From Aphanomyces cochlioides (taxonomy: Eukaryota; Oomycota; Saprolegniomycetes; Saprolegniales; Verrucalvaceae): a DNA stretch of 64,000 nt. The notes beneath the pieces are model-generated. The model saw only the letters and a program-made list of their open reading frames with translations, ran no database searches and was not told where the DNA came from. The first letter of the stretch is position 1. Each line of letters opens with the position of its first letter. Both the position numbers and the translations under genes were made by a program. Shown here in pieces: positions 22,237 through 33,602 of the stretch. The stretch spans positions 1,922,001 through 1,986,000 of the forward strand of contig JAHQRK010000007.1 of the NCBI GenBank assembly GCA_019828595.1, read 5' to 3'.

Positions 22237-23950
22237 ATGAACCAAGCAGGTGACCGCATGACCAGCTCGGACTTCAGGAAGAAAAAAGAGATTGAAGAAG
22301 CAAGAAAGAATGGTACACTGCCACCTGAAAAAGACGCGGATGGGAATCTTATCAATCCGCACAATCCCGATTATATCTCGAAGCGGCCTTGGTATTTGGG
22401 TGAATCGAATGCATCGTTGAAACATCAAATCAACCCAAAGAAGGACCAAGTCCTTTCCATGACCGATGCTGATGCACTCAACATTCGGGCATTCAAGCAG
22501 ACTACACAGCGTAAAAAGTTTCAAAATGGTGCGTGCAAGAACTGCGGCGCCATGTCCCACAAGACCAACGAATGCGTCGAGAGACCACGCAAAATTGGCG
22601 CATGGAAAACCAACAGAGATTTGGCACCGGACGAAGTCATTGTAGACGTACGGTCTGGACAGTATGGAAAACTCACATTTGATGCCAAACGAGATGCATG
22701 GCTCGGGTACGACGCTGAGGAGCATCAAGCTACAATTGAGCGATTTGAAAAGATGGAGCAGGTGCGCAAGACGAAACGCATCCAGGAAATGAACGACACA
22801 AACAAAGAAGGTGGCCGCGCTGGCGGTAGTGACTCGGATTCAGATGCTGGCGAAGACGGTGGTTCAGATGAAAACGAATTTATGGACAAAGAAGGAGGAC
22901 GTGTGATTGCCAAGCGTGTATCTCGACAGGGCGGTGTCGGTGGTGCTGAAATGATGATCACGGCTCGCAACTTGCGTATCCGTGAAGACACAGCGAAATA
23001 CTTGCGGAACTTGAATCCAAATTCTGCATTCTATGATCCCAAGACGCGCTCCATGCGTGACAATCCAAATCCAGACTTGAAACCCGACGAAGCAACGTTT
23101 ATGGGCGACAACTTTGTCCGGCACACGGGCGACGCCGTCAAATTAGCTCAGACTCAGTTGTTTGCCTGGGAAGCCGCCGAAAAGGGAGTCATTCCTGATG
23201 GAGCTCTGCATCCTCAAGCCACTCCATCCGCAGCAGAGTTTATGAGACAGCAGTACGAGGAAAAGAAGCTCAAGCTCCAGCAGGAAAAACGTGCCGCCAT
23301 GTTGGCTAAATACGGCGAGCAGACGCCAGCGCCGCCCACGGAATTACTGCTCGCTGCGTCGGAAACTTACGTGGAGTATGCTCGAGACGGCCGTGTGGTA
23401 AATCTCCTTGTTGACGATTTTAGCATGCCAACTCGTTGTGTAGGTGAAAGGGATGGAGAAAGCCGTGGCAAAGTCCAAGTACTTGGAGGACGTCCTTGAG
23501 AACAATCACACCCAAATTTGGGGAAGTTGGTTTGATCGACGAAGTGGACAATGGGGGTTTGCCTGCTGTCATTCGAAGATTCGCAAGTCGTACTGCACGG
23601 GAGAAGCTGGGAAAGCTGCTGCGTCTGAAATCCACGAGCCTGTCGTTCACATGGAAGAGGCAAAAACCCGTGAAGCTTTGCCGCTAGCATCAGGCGAACA
23701 GCCAGCATTGCCACAACGAAGTGCATTGTACGGTGAACGAAAAGATGCACCAGCGCTGGATCCAGCCAAGATGAAACAAGCAGAGAAGAAGCTCAAGAAG
23801 CAAGAAGCGAGCGGGAAGCGAAAGTACAACAGCATGGAAGACGACGGCGTCGACGAAGAGACGATGGAAGTCTACCGTATGCGAAAAAGTCAACGAGAAG
23901 ACCCGATGGCGAACCTCCTCTCGAGCGACACGCTCTTACCAGAATCATAA
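22237..23950 (+). CDS. SLU7: Pre-mRNA splicing factor SLU7
   Basis: Two exons, 22237-23397 and 23444-23950, with a 46-nt intron; about 555 aa. I chose ATG 22237 (MNQAGDRMTSSDFRKKKEIE); the upstream open frame is AT-rich and low quality. The protein shows the SLU7 hallmarks: NPHNPDYISKRPWYLG, then the CCHC zinc knuckle CKNCGAMSHKTNEC, RPRKIGAWKT, an acidic stretch, then NLRIREDTAKYLRNLNPNSA and YDPKTRSMRDNP. Downstream are KYLEDVLENNHTQIWGSWFD and GFACCHSKIRKSYC. SLU7 acts in the second catalytic step of splicing, in 3' splice site choice. It ends 40 bp from the convergent phosphomannomutase gene. Confidence 0.95.
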
Positions 23951-23989
23951 ACGACCATATCAATCGGAAAAGCTTCGAGTTATAGACTC

Positions 23990-24931
23990 TCATGGAAACA
24001 ATTCGTCAAGGAGGCGCATCGTGTCATCGGGAGACTTCACGGCATGGCCAATCGTACGTTCATGGACAAAGATTTCGTAGTCGTTGCCACCGACATGGGT
24101 CTTGTCGCCGAAGAAATGGATTTCATCGTAGTCGGCAGGGTTGATAAACTTGAGACAGTAAGTCTTATCCCAGCCCGTTGGGAAGACATCGAAAGAAATC
24201 TAGAGAGAGATGGTGAGGTAACCCCTTGGCGCCATAGGGTGCTTACTTGACCACCGATCGAATACGTCAAGCCATAGTCTGGGAATTGCGTTCGGAGGAC
24301 ATTGACCATCTTGCTGCGCACTTGATGGATATGGTCATACTTTTCAAAGTCGTCGCGTTCTTCTTGCGAGCAGTTGCGTCCAATCGGCGAGACGTTCAGC
24401 ATGCCTTGACGGAATTCGATAAACGTGCCGCGCTTGATAGGAATGTCCAAGTTAGCGATGTACAAGAGGGTAAAGTTGATAAACTTGTTGAGCTTTTCAT
24501 TGCCCATAAATTCCTTCAAGCTCTACATTCATCATCTCTCGTTACATTCAACCTTCCGTCGAGATTCCATACCGTCTTGTTGATGCATTCTCCATTGTGG
24601 TAGGCGACAAGACCATTTTCCGAAAAGCTGTAGTCGAATTGATGGATAACTATCGATCCAGCCCATCATAAATCCACAACATCATGAATAAATGGCGTAC
24701 CATCTTCTCCCAATTGTTCCTTTTGCTTGACAAGGTCCGAACCGCCGACAACGCCGATTGTAATTTTCTTCTTGAGTTGCGCAATGCGAGCCGTGACTTC
24801 AGCCGTGACAGTCTACACCGAATCACGCCATGAGCTTGAGTATTCCAGCACTCATTTGGTACCTTTCGTGCAATCGTAAGCGTGCCATCGACGTCAAAGA
24901 GCGCCAAGATTCGAGGGTTCACGTTCGCCAT
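23990..24931 (-). CDS. PMM: Phosphomannomutase
   Basis: Five exons: 24931-24863, 24812-24701, 24649-24573, 24522-24247, 24199-23990; all GT-AG and phase-consistent, 247 aa, the usual size. The HAD-type nucleophile motif is [11 protein letters not shown] near residue 11. Other marks are [67 protein letters not shown] and [18 protein letters not shown]. It converts mannose-6-phosphate to mannose-1-phosphate for GDP-mannose and N-glycan synthesis in the cytosol. Confidence 0.96.
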
Positions 24932-25329
24932 CTTGTCGCGTCCGTGGAAATTCCAAACTGACGACTCCTGGCCACATGTTTAAAACGTTAGTTTTATACA
25001 AAATGTGGGTGTGAGCAATGTTGAAAGTGAATGCCCGGTGACGAGTGAATGCTGCCGTCCACGTGGCAACGTAAAGACACTATGAAACGCATGAGCGACA
25101 TTCTCCAGCATCGTCAACACTCATAGATCCACGGCATCGCGGCCTCGTCGCCATGGGCTCTACCAGGCTTGTAATCGATTGATGTTAGTGGCATCAATGC
25201 TGTCGGGAATCAATTTTACAGTCGTGACAAAGATTCACTATTTAGCAGTAGTATTTCTTTTAACAGGTTATTAATTATTACAAAAAAAATGGTATGTATT
25301 TATAGAGGTATTGAGATTAGAGTACCATA
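24932..25329. other. Intergenic, nothing recognised
   Basis: About 400 bp between the phosphomannomutase start and the left end of the Tc1 relic. It contains no open frame with recognisable similarity. It should include the promoter of the phosphomannomutase gene. Confidence 0.5.
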
Positions 25330-26854
25330 TACAGTGCACGAAAAAAGAGTAGGGAAAAAGTATTCTCTCGAATGTTTTGTCACCAATCATTAACTCGCAA
25401 ATGCCGTCCTGACAATTCAATTGCTCGTGATTGGCTGATTCTGAACATTTATTTCGTTCCCGCAAACTCCCAAATTTGCAGGAGCAATCCCGCCAAATCC
25501 TGTTTGACAAGGTCGGAGGAGCGAAATAAGTATAGAGAATCGACGCCATACAGCACGTAAAGACAGTAATATCGTAGAAGGCCTTATTCATGTCTTTCTA
25601 GTCTCAATAGCAACCAACTGAAATGCCACGCGGGACTCATCTGACCGAGACAGACCAAGCGATGATCAAGGCTTTACGCATGCACAACATCTCGCCTCAA
25701 AAGATCGCAAAGACGATAAATCGATCGAAGTCTGTTGTCTACAAGTTTCTGGCCAACCCAGAAACCTATGGAACTGCTGTAAGACTCGGCCGGCCTCCAA
25801 TTGTGTCTGAAACTGCGGAAAGATACATGATACGACTTGCAAGTTGTACAAGTGAGTCGGCAAAAGTCATCAAAAAGGAGTCTGGAACTCCTGTTTATGA
25901 GCGTCGAGTCCAACAAATCCTACATGAAGCTCCGTACCTCAAGTATACAAAGTGAGTCGCAGCGCCAAAGCATACACAGGCGCACAAAGACGCACGATTG
26001 AAGTACGCTGAAGACAACACTACAAATCCTCCGACCTGGGGTGAAATTATCTGGTCAGATGAAATGAAATTCAACCTCGACGGCCCCGACGGCTTCAAGT
26101 ATTACTGGCACGACTTGAGAAAGGAACCCAACTCGTTCTTCTCCCGCCAAAATGGTGGTGGGAGTGTCATGATTATGCTTGTTTCTCGAGTCGTGGTAAA
26201 TCTGACTTGGCTTTTCTCCAAGGCAACCAAGATTCTGTTTCGTACGTCGAAACTCTGCAATCATACTTGTTTCCGTTTGCTCATACTCATCATGGCGACA
26301 CGTTTACGTTCCAACAAGATGGGGCATCGATTCACCGTTCCAACTTCACCCTGGCCTTTTTGAACGATATGAATGTGCGCCTTTCCCGCATCCTGCACTC
26401 TCCCCGGATCTAAATCCGATTTAAAACCTCTGGGCGATATTGGCTCGATCTGTCTATCACAATGGTAAGCAGTATCGTACAACGGATGAGCTAGAATTGG
26501 CTATATCAAAGGCATGGGCGAAAATTCCAATTGAAACACTCCAAACTCTCGTGAAATCAATGCCACGACGTTGCTTTGGTGTCGCACGTGCCAATGGTGG
26601 ATTTACCAAGTACTGATGTAGTCAATCGCCTTCGTTTGTCTCGAATTTGTTGGATTCTCTATACTTATTTCGCTATCCATTGCCTCGACAGTGACGTATC
26701 AAGCGTACCTTGACGTTAGACATCGTGTTGACATAGTGTTGTCATAGTTTCCATCGATTCAATGCGATATCTGTTCTCTCATTACAGATCTCTTTTTCAT
26801 CCCAAGCGTTGTGAACATAAATCTTCATTCCCTATACTTTTTTCGCGCACTGTA
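25330..26854. mobile_element. Decayed Tc1 element with 25-bp terminal inverted repeats
   Basis: The left end TACAGTGCACGAAAAAAGAG (25330 on) and the complement of the right end TACAGTGCGCGAAAAAAGTA (ending at 26854) match with few mismatches over about 25 bp. They begin with the TACAGTGC word typical of Tc1 ends. TA occurs at both borders. The single gene inside carries disabling mutations. Confidence 0.85.
25623..26616 (+). pseudogene. Tc1 transposase pseudogene
   Basis: The N-terminal helix-turn-helix pair is well preserved (MPRGTHLTETDQAMIKALRM, then KIAKTINRSKSVVYKFL). TGA at 25953-25955 interrupts the same frame, which continues as VAAPKHTQAHKDARLKYAED, then WSDEMKFNLDG (first Asp). A frameshift follows near 26185. 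FTFQQDGASIHRS carries the second Asp. After another frameshift near 26390 comes SPDLNPI-stop-NLWAILARSVYHNG, where the stop sits at the place of the catalytic Glu. It ends MPRRCFGVARANGGFTKY. Two nonsense changes and two frameshifts make this copy dead. Confidence 0.9.
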
Positions 26855-28993
26855 TAAATATTACTTGCATTTTTTGATACTCTAAGAATAAATATATAAT
26901 TTATATGAATATAAAGAGGTAACCAGTTGTGAAGAGGAACGTATCTTTGGGACGGTTGTCCATGTTGGCGATCGATTTCGACTGACGACCCGAGATGGAA
27001 CTGCTCGGCTTTCTAACACCGAATCGGAAATCCAAGGCAAGAACGGATTTAAGCAGGAGAAATCACCCACAGGCGTCCTCTCTAACCCGCCACTGGCTTT
27101 GCCGCTTCGTTCGTTTTGTGCACGCTGCACGCTTGAGATTTTGTATTGGTCGGCAAAATAGAGAAACTGGTGTGCAATCTACGCGCCGGCAAAGACGACC
27201 ACGTTAGCCAAGGAAGGATAGAGAATAGAAGTGGAGAGCTGTCTCCGTTGTGGCGCATGGAGTTGCGAATAGAAATGTTAAATCTGGTGTTCTGGTCGCA
27301 CGTTTGGATTTCGCGAGTGCAAGATATTTCAGACGTTCTGTCGTCATGCCGGTGATGTTATCTTTGCAGCACGGTGCTTTGAAACGGCAACCATGTGCTG
27401 GGCGAGAGAGACCTCGGACTCGAGTGAAGTTCAAATATCGCCAGACCTGGTCTTGGTCTCGAGAAGAACATTGTCGTTACTGCAAGTCTTCCTTCTTCTT
27501 GAGCCCAGACTTTTCAAGGCGGCGCTGAGTCAGCTTCAAATAGTACCTCGTGCTAAAGGGTTCAATTGGGAACGCTCAAGGGTGATGGATCTTCGAAAAA
27601 AGTGACCAAACACACAAAACCAGGGTGCCGTTAGAATATCAATCATGGATGCAATCCCCTCCGCGAGAGATTCAAGCTGCAGGACCAGCGTCAGAAGCGA
27701 TTCTTCTTCATTGCTTTGCCAACTTAAACTCGTTGAAGGCGACAAGATCTCGGATTCATGTCGCGACAGAGTCTTGTTATGCCGTCGCCTCTTCCCCGTC
27801 TGCTCCCCCCTCAAAGGCTCTCTTGCCCAGAAAATGCCGCGAATTTCAGCGATTGATCCATGTAGTACTTCCTCTGCTCGACTGACGGGTGCATTGGTAC
27901 CTCGTGGCGTTCGATTTTTCGTCCAACTCTGTAGATTTCCACCCCAGGAATTCATTAATTACATTATCAAGTTACAAGGGTAACATATTAAATATGACAG
28001 GAAATCAATGAACAGAGAAATTGATGTTTGATAGTTCTCCGTCAGGAGGGGGAAATGCCATGAAGTAGGGGGGGAAGAGCAAACTTAAACCATGAATCAA
28101 GCGACTCGTCCAACATACGCAAGTCGTGCTTGAGTCTCTACCGTGCATACCACCATGGAGTGAGTTGTTGCACACTACTAGCAGAACAAATCCCTTGCTC
28201 AACCGAGAGGGAAAAGATTTTCTTCCGATATATTGCTCCACTGGGCATCAAAAACGTAGAATTCAGGCGAGGAACTTGCAAGCCACGACACTGGGATGCC
28301 AGTTCCTCATAACTACCTCCACCATGTCATTCCCCGCAACTTGATGCGAGCTCCCCTTTCAAACTCTGTGGTGTATCACGTGAAGGAGGTTTTCCTTTGA
28401 AGCTGTACCGTGTAGTTTGGCCAGACGTCCATAAAATCGAAGCGCGAGGTGACTGTCGTGGGATGTCACAAAAAATCGAACGCTGGCGGGTTGGTTTTTT
28501 CGAACGTCGTTGTGTGCTTCGTCAACTTGGACTTCCGTCGCGGTGACAATCGTTCCATGCACACCATAGACAGGCCTCGCTTGTCCAGAGCGTAGAGTCC
28601 GTCGGTCGCTACACTCTTGACGATCGTCGAGCCTCCTTCGTCGTCTCTCTCTCTCGTGGATAGACTTGATCTTTCAGTGCCTTACACTTCCGTTCTCTGC
28701 CGCGCGACTGATCTCAAACGATGGAAGTATTTCATACACGAATGGTGCTCGTCTGTCGTCCGTGAATCAGCCCGACCACTCCACTCTGGAAGCAACCACT
28801 GTCTGACGCTCCAACAACACAAAAATATCGAACGCATCTCAGATGGCATTGACGAGGGCGAGATATCTTGACGGAAACGGTTGCAGCTACTTCAAGTAAA
28901 TCGGTGAATCTGGCCCTCGAGTGTTTCGCCGGCCGCATGCACCAGCGTTCCTTCTTCATTCCTCCATTTCACTTGGCGTGCGCACATTCACAC
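26855..28993. other. 2.1-kb stretch without a trusted gene; possible degenerate element
   Basis: Several 60-140 codon frames exist on both strands. None has a domain I recognise, and the plausible pieces lie in different frames. The most protein-like pieces are on +: GTVVHVGDRFRLTTRDGTAR near 26945, and LVLVSRRTLSLLQVFLLLEP near 27445. On -, there is a 67-codon frame at 28562-28359. The patchwork suggests a decayed transposon or dead genes. The last few hundred bases should hold the promoter of the HSF-type gene. Confidence 0.35.
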
Positions 28994-30007
28994 ATGGACC
29001 ATTCGACATCCACGCCACCGTCGTCCTTTCAACTGCATATTCAACTGCCCGACACATATCGCAACCAACACCCGACCCATCATTACTACAATACACCGCC
29101 GGTGGGAACGCCAACAACACCCGATAGCGTCGGCCATGGGTTCTTCTCAGGCGATGAATCGCCGTCGGAATCCCGCAAGGCGAGAGAAATGGCTCCCTTC
29201 CTCCGCAATCTACGCAACATGCTTGACCGAGAAAGCCCAGAAGTCCTCCGGTGGAATAAAGACGGCACGGCGTTCGAAATCCACGACATGGACGAGATGA
29301 TGAACACCGTCTTGCCAAAGTACTTCAAGCACAAAAAGTACACGAGCTTTCAACGCCAACTCAACTATTTCAACTTTAAGAAGTGGACCAAGTCCCGCGC
29401 CAACGTCTGCACATTCTCGAACGAGCTCTTCACGCGCCACGAGCCACATCGAAGCACGTACATCACGCGCAAGAAATCCATGTCTGGCAAAGATATGGCT
29501 GCTGCGTCGGACGACAGCGCCGACGAGTCAAGGAGAGGCTACGATTCGCCTTGTTCGTCCGCGTGCGACTCGCCCGTTCAGCGCAAAGACCACTTGTCCC
29601 GCGTTGACATGTCGTTCCAGTCGATGAGCCTTCACAAACCAACTTCGTCCCGCATGACGTCGCCGTATGAAAACAAACACTTGACGCGTGTCATGGGGTC
29701 CGCGGGCGTGCGACGAAAGCCTCGCATGGAAGTCCATGTCGTTGAGGACATTCAATGGCTAGACAATGACCTCGACGGCCTGCGAGACTCCATGACGAGC
29801 GTCGCGTCGTCTGGCACGTCCGTCGGTGGAGACTGGGACGACAACGAGGTGAACTGGGGCGATTGGTTCCCATACAACGATGCACAAATTTACGACAACC
29901 AATATACCCATCATCCCCACAACTCGACGTCCATGGCGTCGACATCATCTCAGCCGCTCCGAGGCGGCCTCCCCAACAATCAAGTGACTTTTTTTGCAGC
30001 CATATAA
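28994..30007 (+). CDS. Heat shock factor (HSF)-type DNA-binding protein
   Basis: I prefer ATG 28994 (MDHSTSTPPSSFQLHIQLPD). The frame is open to 28868, so a longer start cannot be excluded. About 337 aa. The HSF-type winged-helix domain is complete: APFLRNLRNMLDRESPEVLR, WNKDGTAFEIHDMDEM, VLPKYFKHKKYTSFQRQLNY and FNFKKWTKS. The FKHxxxxSFxRQLNxYxFxK block is the recognition helix region. I see no clear hydrophobic-heptad trimerisation domain after it. The remainder is Ser/Asp-rich and probably disordered. Oomycetes have many such single-domain HSF-like regulators. No intron is needed. Confidence 0.9.
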   Translation: MDHSTSTPPSSFQLHIQLPDTYRNQHPTHHYYNTPPVGTPTTPDSVGHGFFSGDESPSESRKAREMAPFLRNLRNMLDRESPEVLRWNKDGTAFEIHDMDEMMNTVLPKYFKHKKYTSFQRQLNYFNFKKWTKSRANVCTFSNELFTRHEPHRSTYITRKKSMSGKDMAAASDDSADESRRGYDSPCSSACDSPVQRKDHLSRVDMSFQSMSLHKPTSSRMTSPYENKHLTRVMGSAGVRRKPRMEVHVVEDIQWLDNDLDGLRDSMTSVASSGTSVGGDWDDNEVNWGDWFPYNDAQIYDNQYTHHPHNSTSMASTSSQPLRGGLPNNQVTFFAAI

Positions 30008-30924
30008 CTCCGCGTACACTTATTAACTTAACAATTTTGTTTCACATCTCGTCCGAGTCGTCCTTCCTCTGACTACTTTCGCTGATCCATGCGCGCTTTC
30101 GCTTCTTGACGACCAGCATCGCTTCGATTTTTTGGTCATCTTTTCTCGACAATCGGATCATCCTGACGTGCGTCCAAGATGCGATGGATCGTCGATCCAT
30201 GCGTGGCTTCCCTCAAGATGGGAAAGGCTCTCTCGCTCGACTGAAACGCTTGCAAGTCGTCTGTCTTGCCTTTTCTTCCACACGCTCGGTCGGATGAAGC
30301 TCCGACAGTTATCCACGTTCCGCCTCTCGGGTCTGTCGGAGATTCATGTCGACAAATCAGAAACGTCAATGCGAACTCAGTATCGGGGTATTTTAAATTA
30401 CTTTTAATTACAGAATCAGAAATGGTTGCTATATTTTAAATATATTCGGTATATTTTAAATATCTTTTAAATAGAGCACCTTGACTGCAAAAAGTTTTCA
30501 AACTGGTTTTAAATATATAACAACGGACATCATATCTTGAGGAATCACTTGTCATTGGAATTCACAGAGAATCCGCTCTGTTGATATTTTTACTACCAAT
30601 AAGAACGCACATTTGAACTGATTGGTCCTTACATTTTCACTTCGAAACAGGACGATGGCAGGACCACGCGAGTGCAGGTTGGGTTTGGCGTGTACGACTC
30701 ATGCTCCTTTGCGCAGCCCCATCCAACATCTTGTACCCCATGTCAAGGTCGATTGGAAGCACAATACAAGACTATGCTGTCAATTTGGCCCATCACACGA
30801 GAGAAACGACGACTCTGCGTGATGATGGGCCATCAAAACAAAAGGTAATGAAGAAATGAATCGACAACTTGACAAACAATTCGTAGCACTCAAGTATGTA
30901 CTGTTATCTTAAGCATATCTAACA
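30008..30924. other. Intergenic; possible short coding relic on the - strand
   Basis: On the - strand, 30369-30136 reads through LQAFQSSERAFPILREATHG and IHRILDARQDDPIVEKR before a stop. This is protein-like, but I recognise no family and can attach no upstream exon. The rest (about 30390-30640) is AT-rich with repeated TATTTTAAATAT words and nothing further identified. Confidence 0.3.
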
Positions 30925-33080
30925 CTATCGAGCACTTGGTCCATTGCACGTTCGTCTCTTTCGCTTCTGAAAAGGCCGAGGCCTCTTTATTCCAAAGTGC
31001 TTTCGCAACGCTGTAACCACAGTCATGACTTTTAGTTGGGCAAGACGTCGTTTTTCCCCTTTGTGCCCTGTTGTGAGAAAGGTGAATAGAGGGGATATAC
31101 TATGAAACCAGTCCATGACTTCACTCTCGGTAGGGTTGGCCACAATATTGACATGTCTTTCACTTGCCAAATAATCCGACATTGCCTTCATCAAGTAGCG
31201 CCGTTCGGACATCAAGTTTTTTTCCTTTTTGCTCGACAAATCATGCAATTGAATTCGATAAAACGGTATGATATTTTGAAGGGGATTCCCCAGCCACCAT
31301 AACTTCCATCCCGTCAACAGATCCACACTTGGCATTTTAAATGTTTGTGGCAAGTAATGGAGCCCTCCATCCCACACATAAGGATGATTTTCATGATTCG
31401 AACTTGGGGACGACAGATTTGAATTTTCAACGGTACTCGTGGCTTTTGAAAGGAAGGCCGACAGTGCATTCTTAATAGAGGTCTCCAAAGTTTCACGGGT
31501 GATGTGACCAGCAGCTGCACCCAATTCCTCCAAGATCTGTCTGACTCCAGTCAAAATAAAGCCCGGAATTGAATCAATCGAATGGCGGTTCTTCTCGAGC
31601 TGCACGTATATTTCAACATGAGGCGGCACACCCGATGGTGTCATAACAGGAGAGCTGTTACCGGCTACGAGGATCGATTGGAGGTATTTCAACGTAACTG
31701 GATCGCGATATATAGTACAGCTGAGCAAAGGATGACTAGACGGTAATGCATTTTGAAGATATTGGTGGTGGTAGACAAGGCTCGCCAAAATCAAGACCAA
31801 AACACCACGGAAGGTGGCCAAGCTACACAAATTGGGAAACATAATTTGTAAAGTACTTTGGACAATTGCGTCGTTTGAGTCAGAGAAGTGGGGGGGGGTA
31901 GTGTAGCAAATTGGGGGGAATTTATTGGAAGACCCGATACAACACGACCAGCATATTGATCGCCGGCAGACTCGTACCGAAAATACCTTTCCATAACATT
32001 TCCAATTGACCACCCACAACGTAAACAAATGCTGACGATGGACGGCCCACCCGTCGAACCAGAGCTTGCATATGTAGCTGCCCCTTTGCGAATAGAATGC
32101 GTTCCTATGGCACTAACTTTCTCGTTCAGATTCAACATCCTTGAGAGTGACTTGCCAAATCGATCCTATATCTATTTATTATAGAAATAATTCGTATAGT
32201 ACCTTTTGTCTTGACCCATGGAAAACAGAGCCAGGACGAAGCTGGCTATTGCAAGACAGATAGACCCCAAGAGCCACAAACAGGCAAATCGCCGGTTTTA
32301 GAGGATTCGCTTAGCAATGCTTAGGGTCCTTTACTGTAACACCTGAAGTATATAGAATCAATTAAATCAACTAGACTCTTTGCACCTTCTTGTTGTGTTT
32401 TTGATTTAAAGAAGCACACCCCTATCGCGTCATCCTCGTGTGATATATGATCAAACCTAAACATTATCAATTAATTGACATTAAATTGACTGAGCACCTC
32501 ACTGTCTCTGTCGACTGCGACCTACACATCAAATTCCACGACATTATAAGAAACAAATGTGTGAAGCCAGCGTCGGGAAGCAACAAGCTCTTTTCAGCCA
32601 AACTTTCAAACATAGAGAAAGATAAAGGTTGTTTTCCTGTGTGTTCTTTTGTCCCGTTCTGCCATTGTTTAGCCATCGTCTTTTTTATACCTTTTAAAAA
32701 TGTCAGGATGAGAGACTTTGTGCTTTACCTGAAAACACTTCTTTCATGTCATCGCCGTATTCCTCTGGAAGAGGGCATTTATGGTCCTTGTAAAGACTCT
32801 TGATCGAGCTACGGTACCCACTGAGTGTTCCTGGGTTGATTTTTGGTTTGTTTTGAACAGTCCATTCCAAAAAATCCAAGAAGTCTTGGTAGTTAAATAC
32901 CTCTAGGTTGATGGTTTGATGATCTTTTGAGTCGAGGCAGGGCTTTAAGAGGTCATCTCTGTTCACGAGTCGACACCATTTCTTTACTTGATTTACCCCC
33001 GACCTATATTTGGTCCTAGAGTCTTCACATATCCTGTTGCGTCTTGCAGATTCGATGGTAAACTCGGCCGTCGCCTCCAT
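30925..33080 (-). pseudogene. Crypton-like tyrosine recombinase element, decayed (second copy family)
   Basis: Pieces in order on the - strand: 33080-32731 encodes an N-terminal core-binding-like domain (MEATAEFTIESARRNRICED, then GTLSGYRSSIKSLYKDHKCP). About 32676-32470 reads FTHLFLIMSWNLMCRSQSTE (catalytic Arg region). About 32440 reads FDHISHEDDAIGVCFFKSKT. About 32310 has ANPLKPAICLFVALGVYLSC, preceded by an in-frame TAA. 32138-31900 has SAIGTHSIRKGAATYASSG (HxxR box) and GNVMERYFRYESAGDQYAGR (candidate Tyr). A C-terminal region to 30925 includes LLTGWKLWWLGNPLQNIIPF, possibly a GCR1_C-like DNA-binding domain. A nine-base homopolymer (C on this strand, 31890s) coincides with a frame change. 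At least one stop plus one frameshift. Confidence 0.72.
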
Positions 33081-33602
33081 GTTTGGAAATGTGAAGCTCT
33101 CCTCGATTGGCCTGGATTTTTAACTTCTTACAACTTGATTGGCTAGTGAGATCACAGTAAAATCGCTCTGTGTTTTCAGAAACTATTGCAATATTAATCT
33201 ATAGATACAAAGGCCAAGTCATTAGACCAAACTAAATTTTCAATTCTTGGAATTTACAGTGAAATTTCTCTGTAAACCGATACAAATGGCAAATACTTCA
33301 CTGTGATTTCTGGTGAATCAACAATCTTCCTCAATTTCTTTTCTCTGTATATGCCTGATTAAGAACAAATTCTTCATTCCCTTGGCTCTATTTGAAGTGA
33401 AGCTTGTCTCCGGGCACTACGGCGGCTACCAGTCGTTGAATTCCAACGAAGATATGTTGTACCAACGTACCAACGCGGACGTGGTCAGTCAAGATTTAGA
33501 ATGGTTTCAAATTGGAATTGCTTGATTTGCTGAAGTGATTTGCGTATTTTAAAACATTTTAAAAATGAACGCCACGTTGTTGTATTATTGACTAACGTGC
33601 GT
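33081..33602. other. AT-rich intergenic, no gene seen
   Basis: About 520 bp between the Crypton-like relic and NDUFV2. It is AT-rich with no recognisable coding frame. It may include the outer flank of the Crypton-like element and the NDUFV2 3' region. Confidence 0.5.

Noticed and set aside
23990..24931. Two separate ORFs annotated as independent small proteins
   Set aside because: They are exons of a single five-exon phosphomannomutase gene when splice sites are applied.
27204..27434. 76-codon - strand ORF containing RATRTPDLTF
   Set aside because: It resembles strings often seen in spurious translations; no supporting context.
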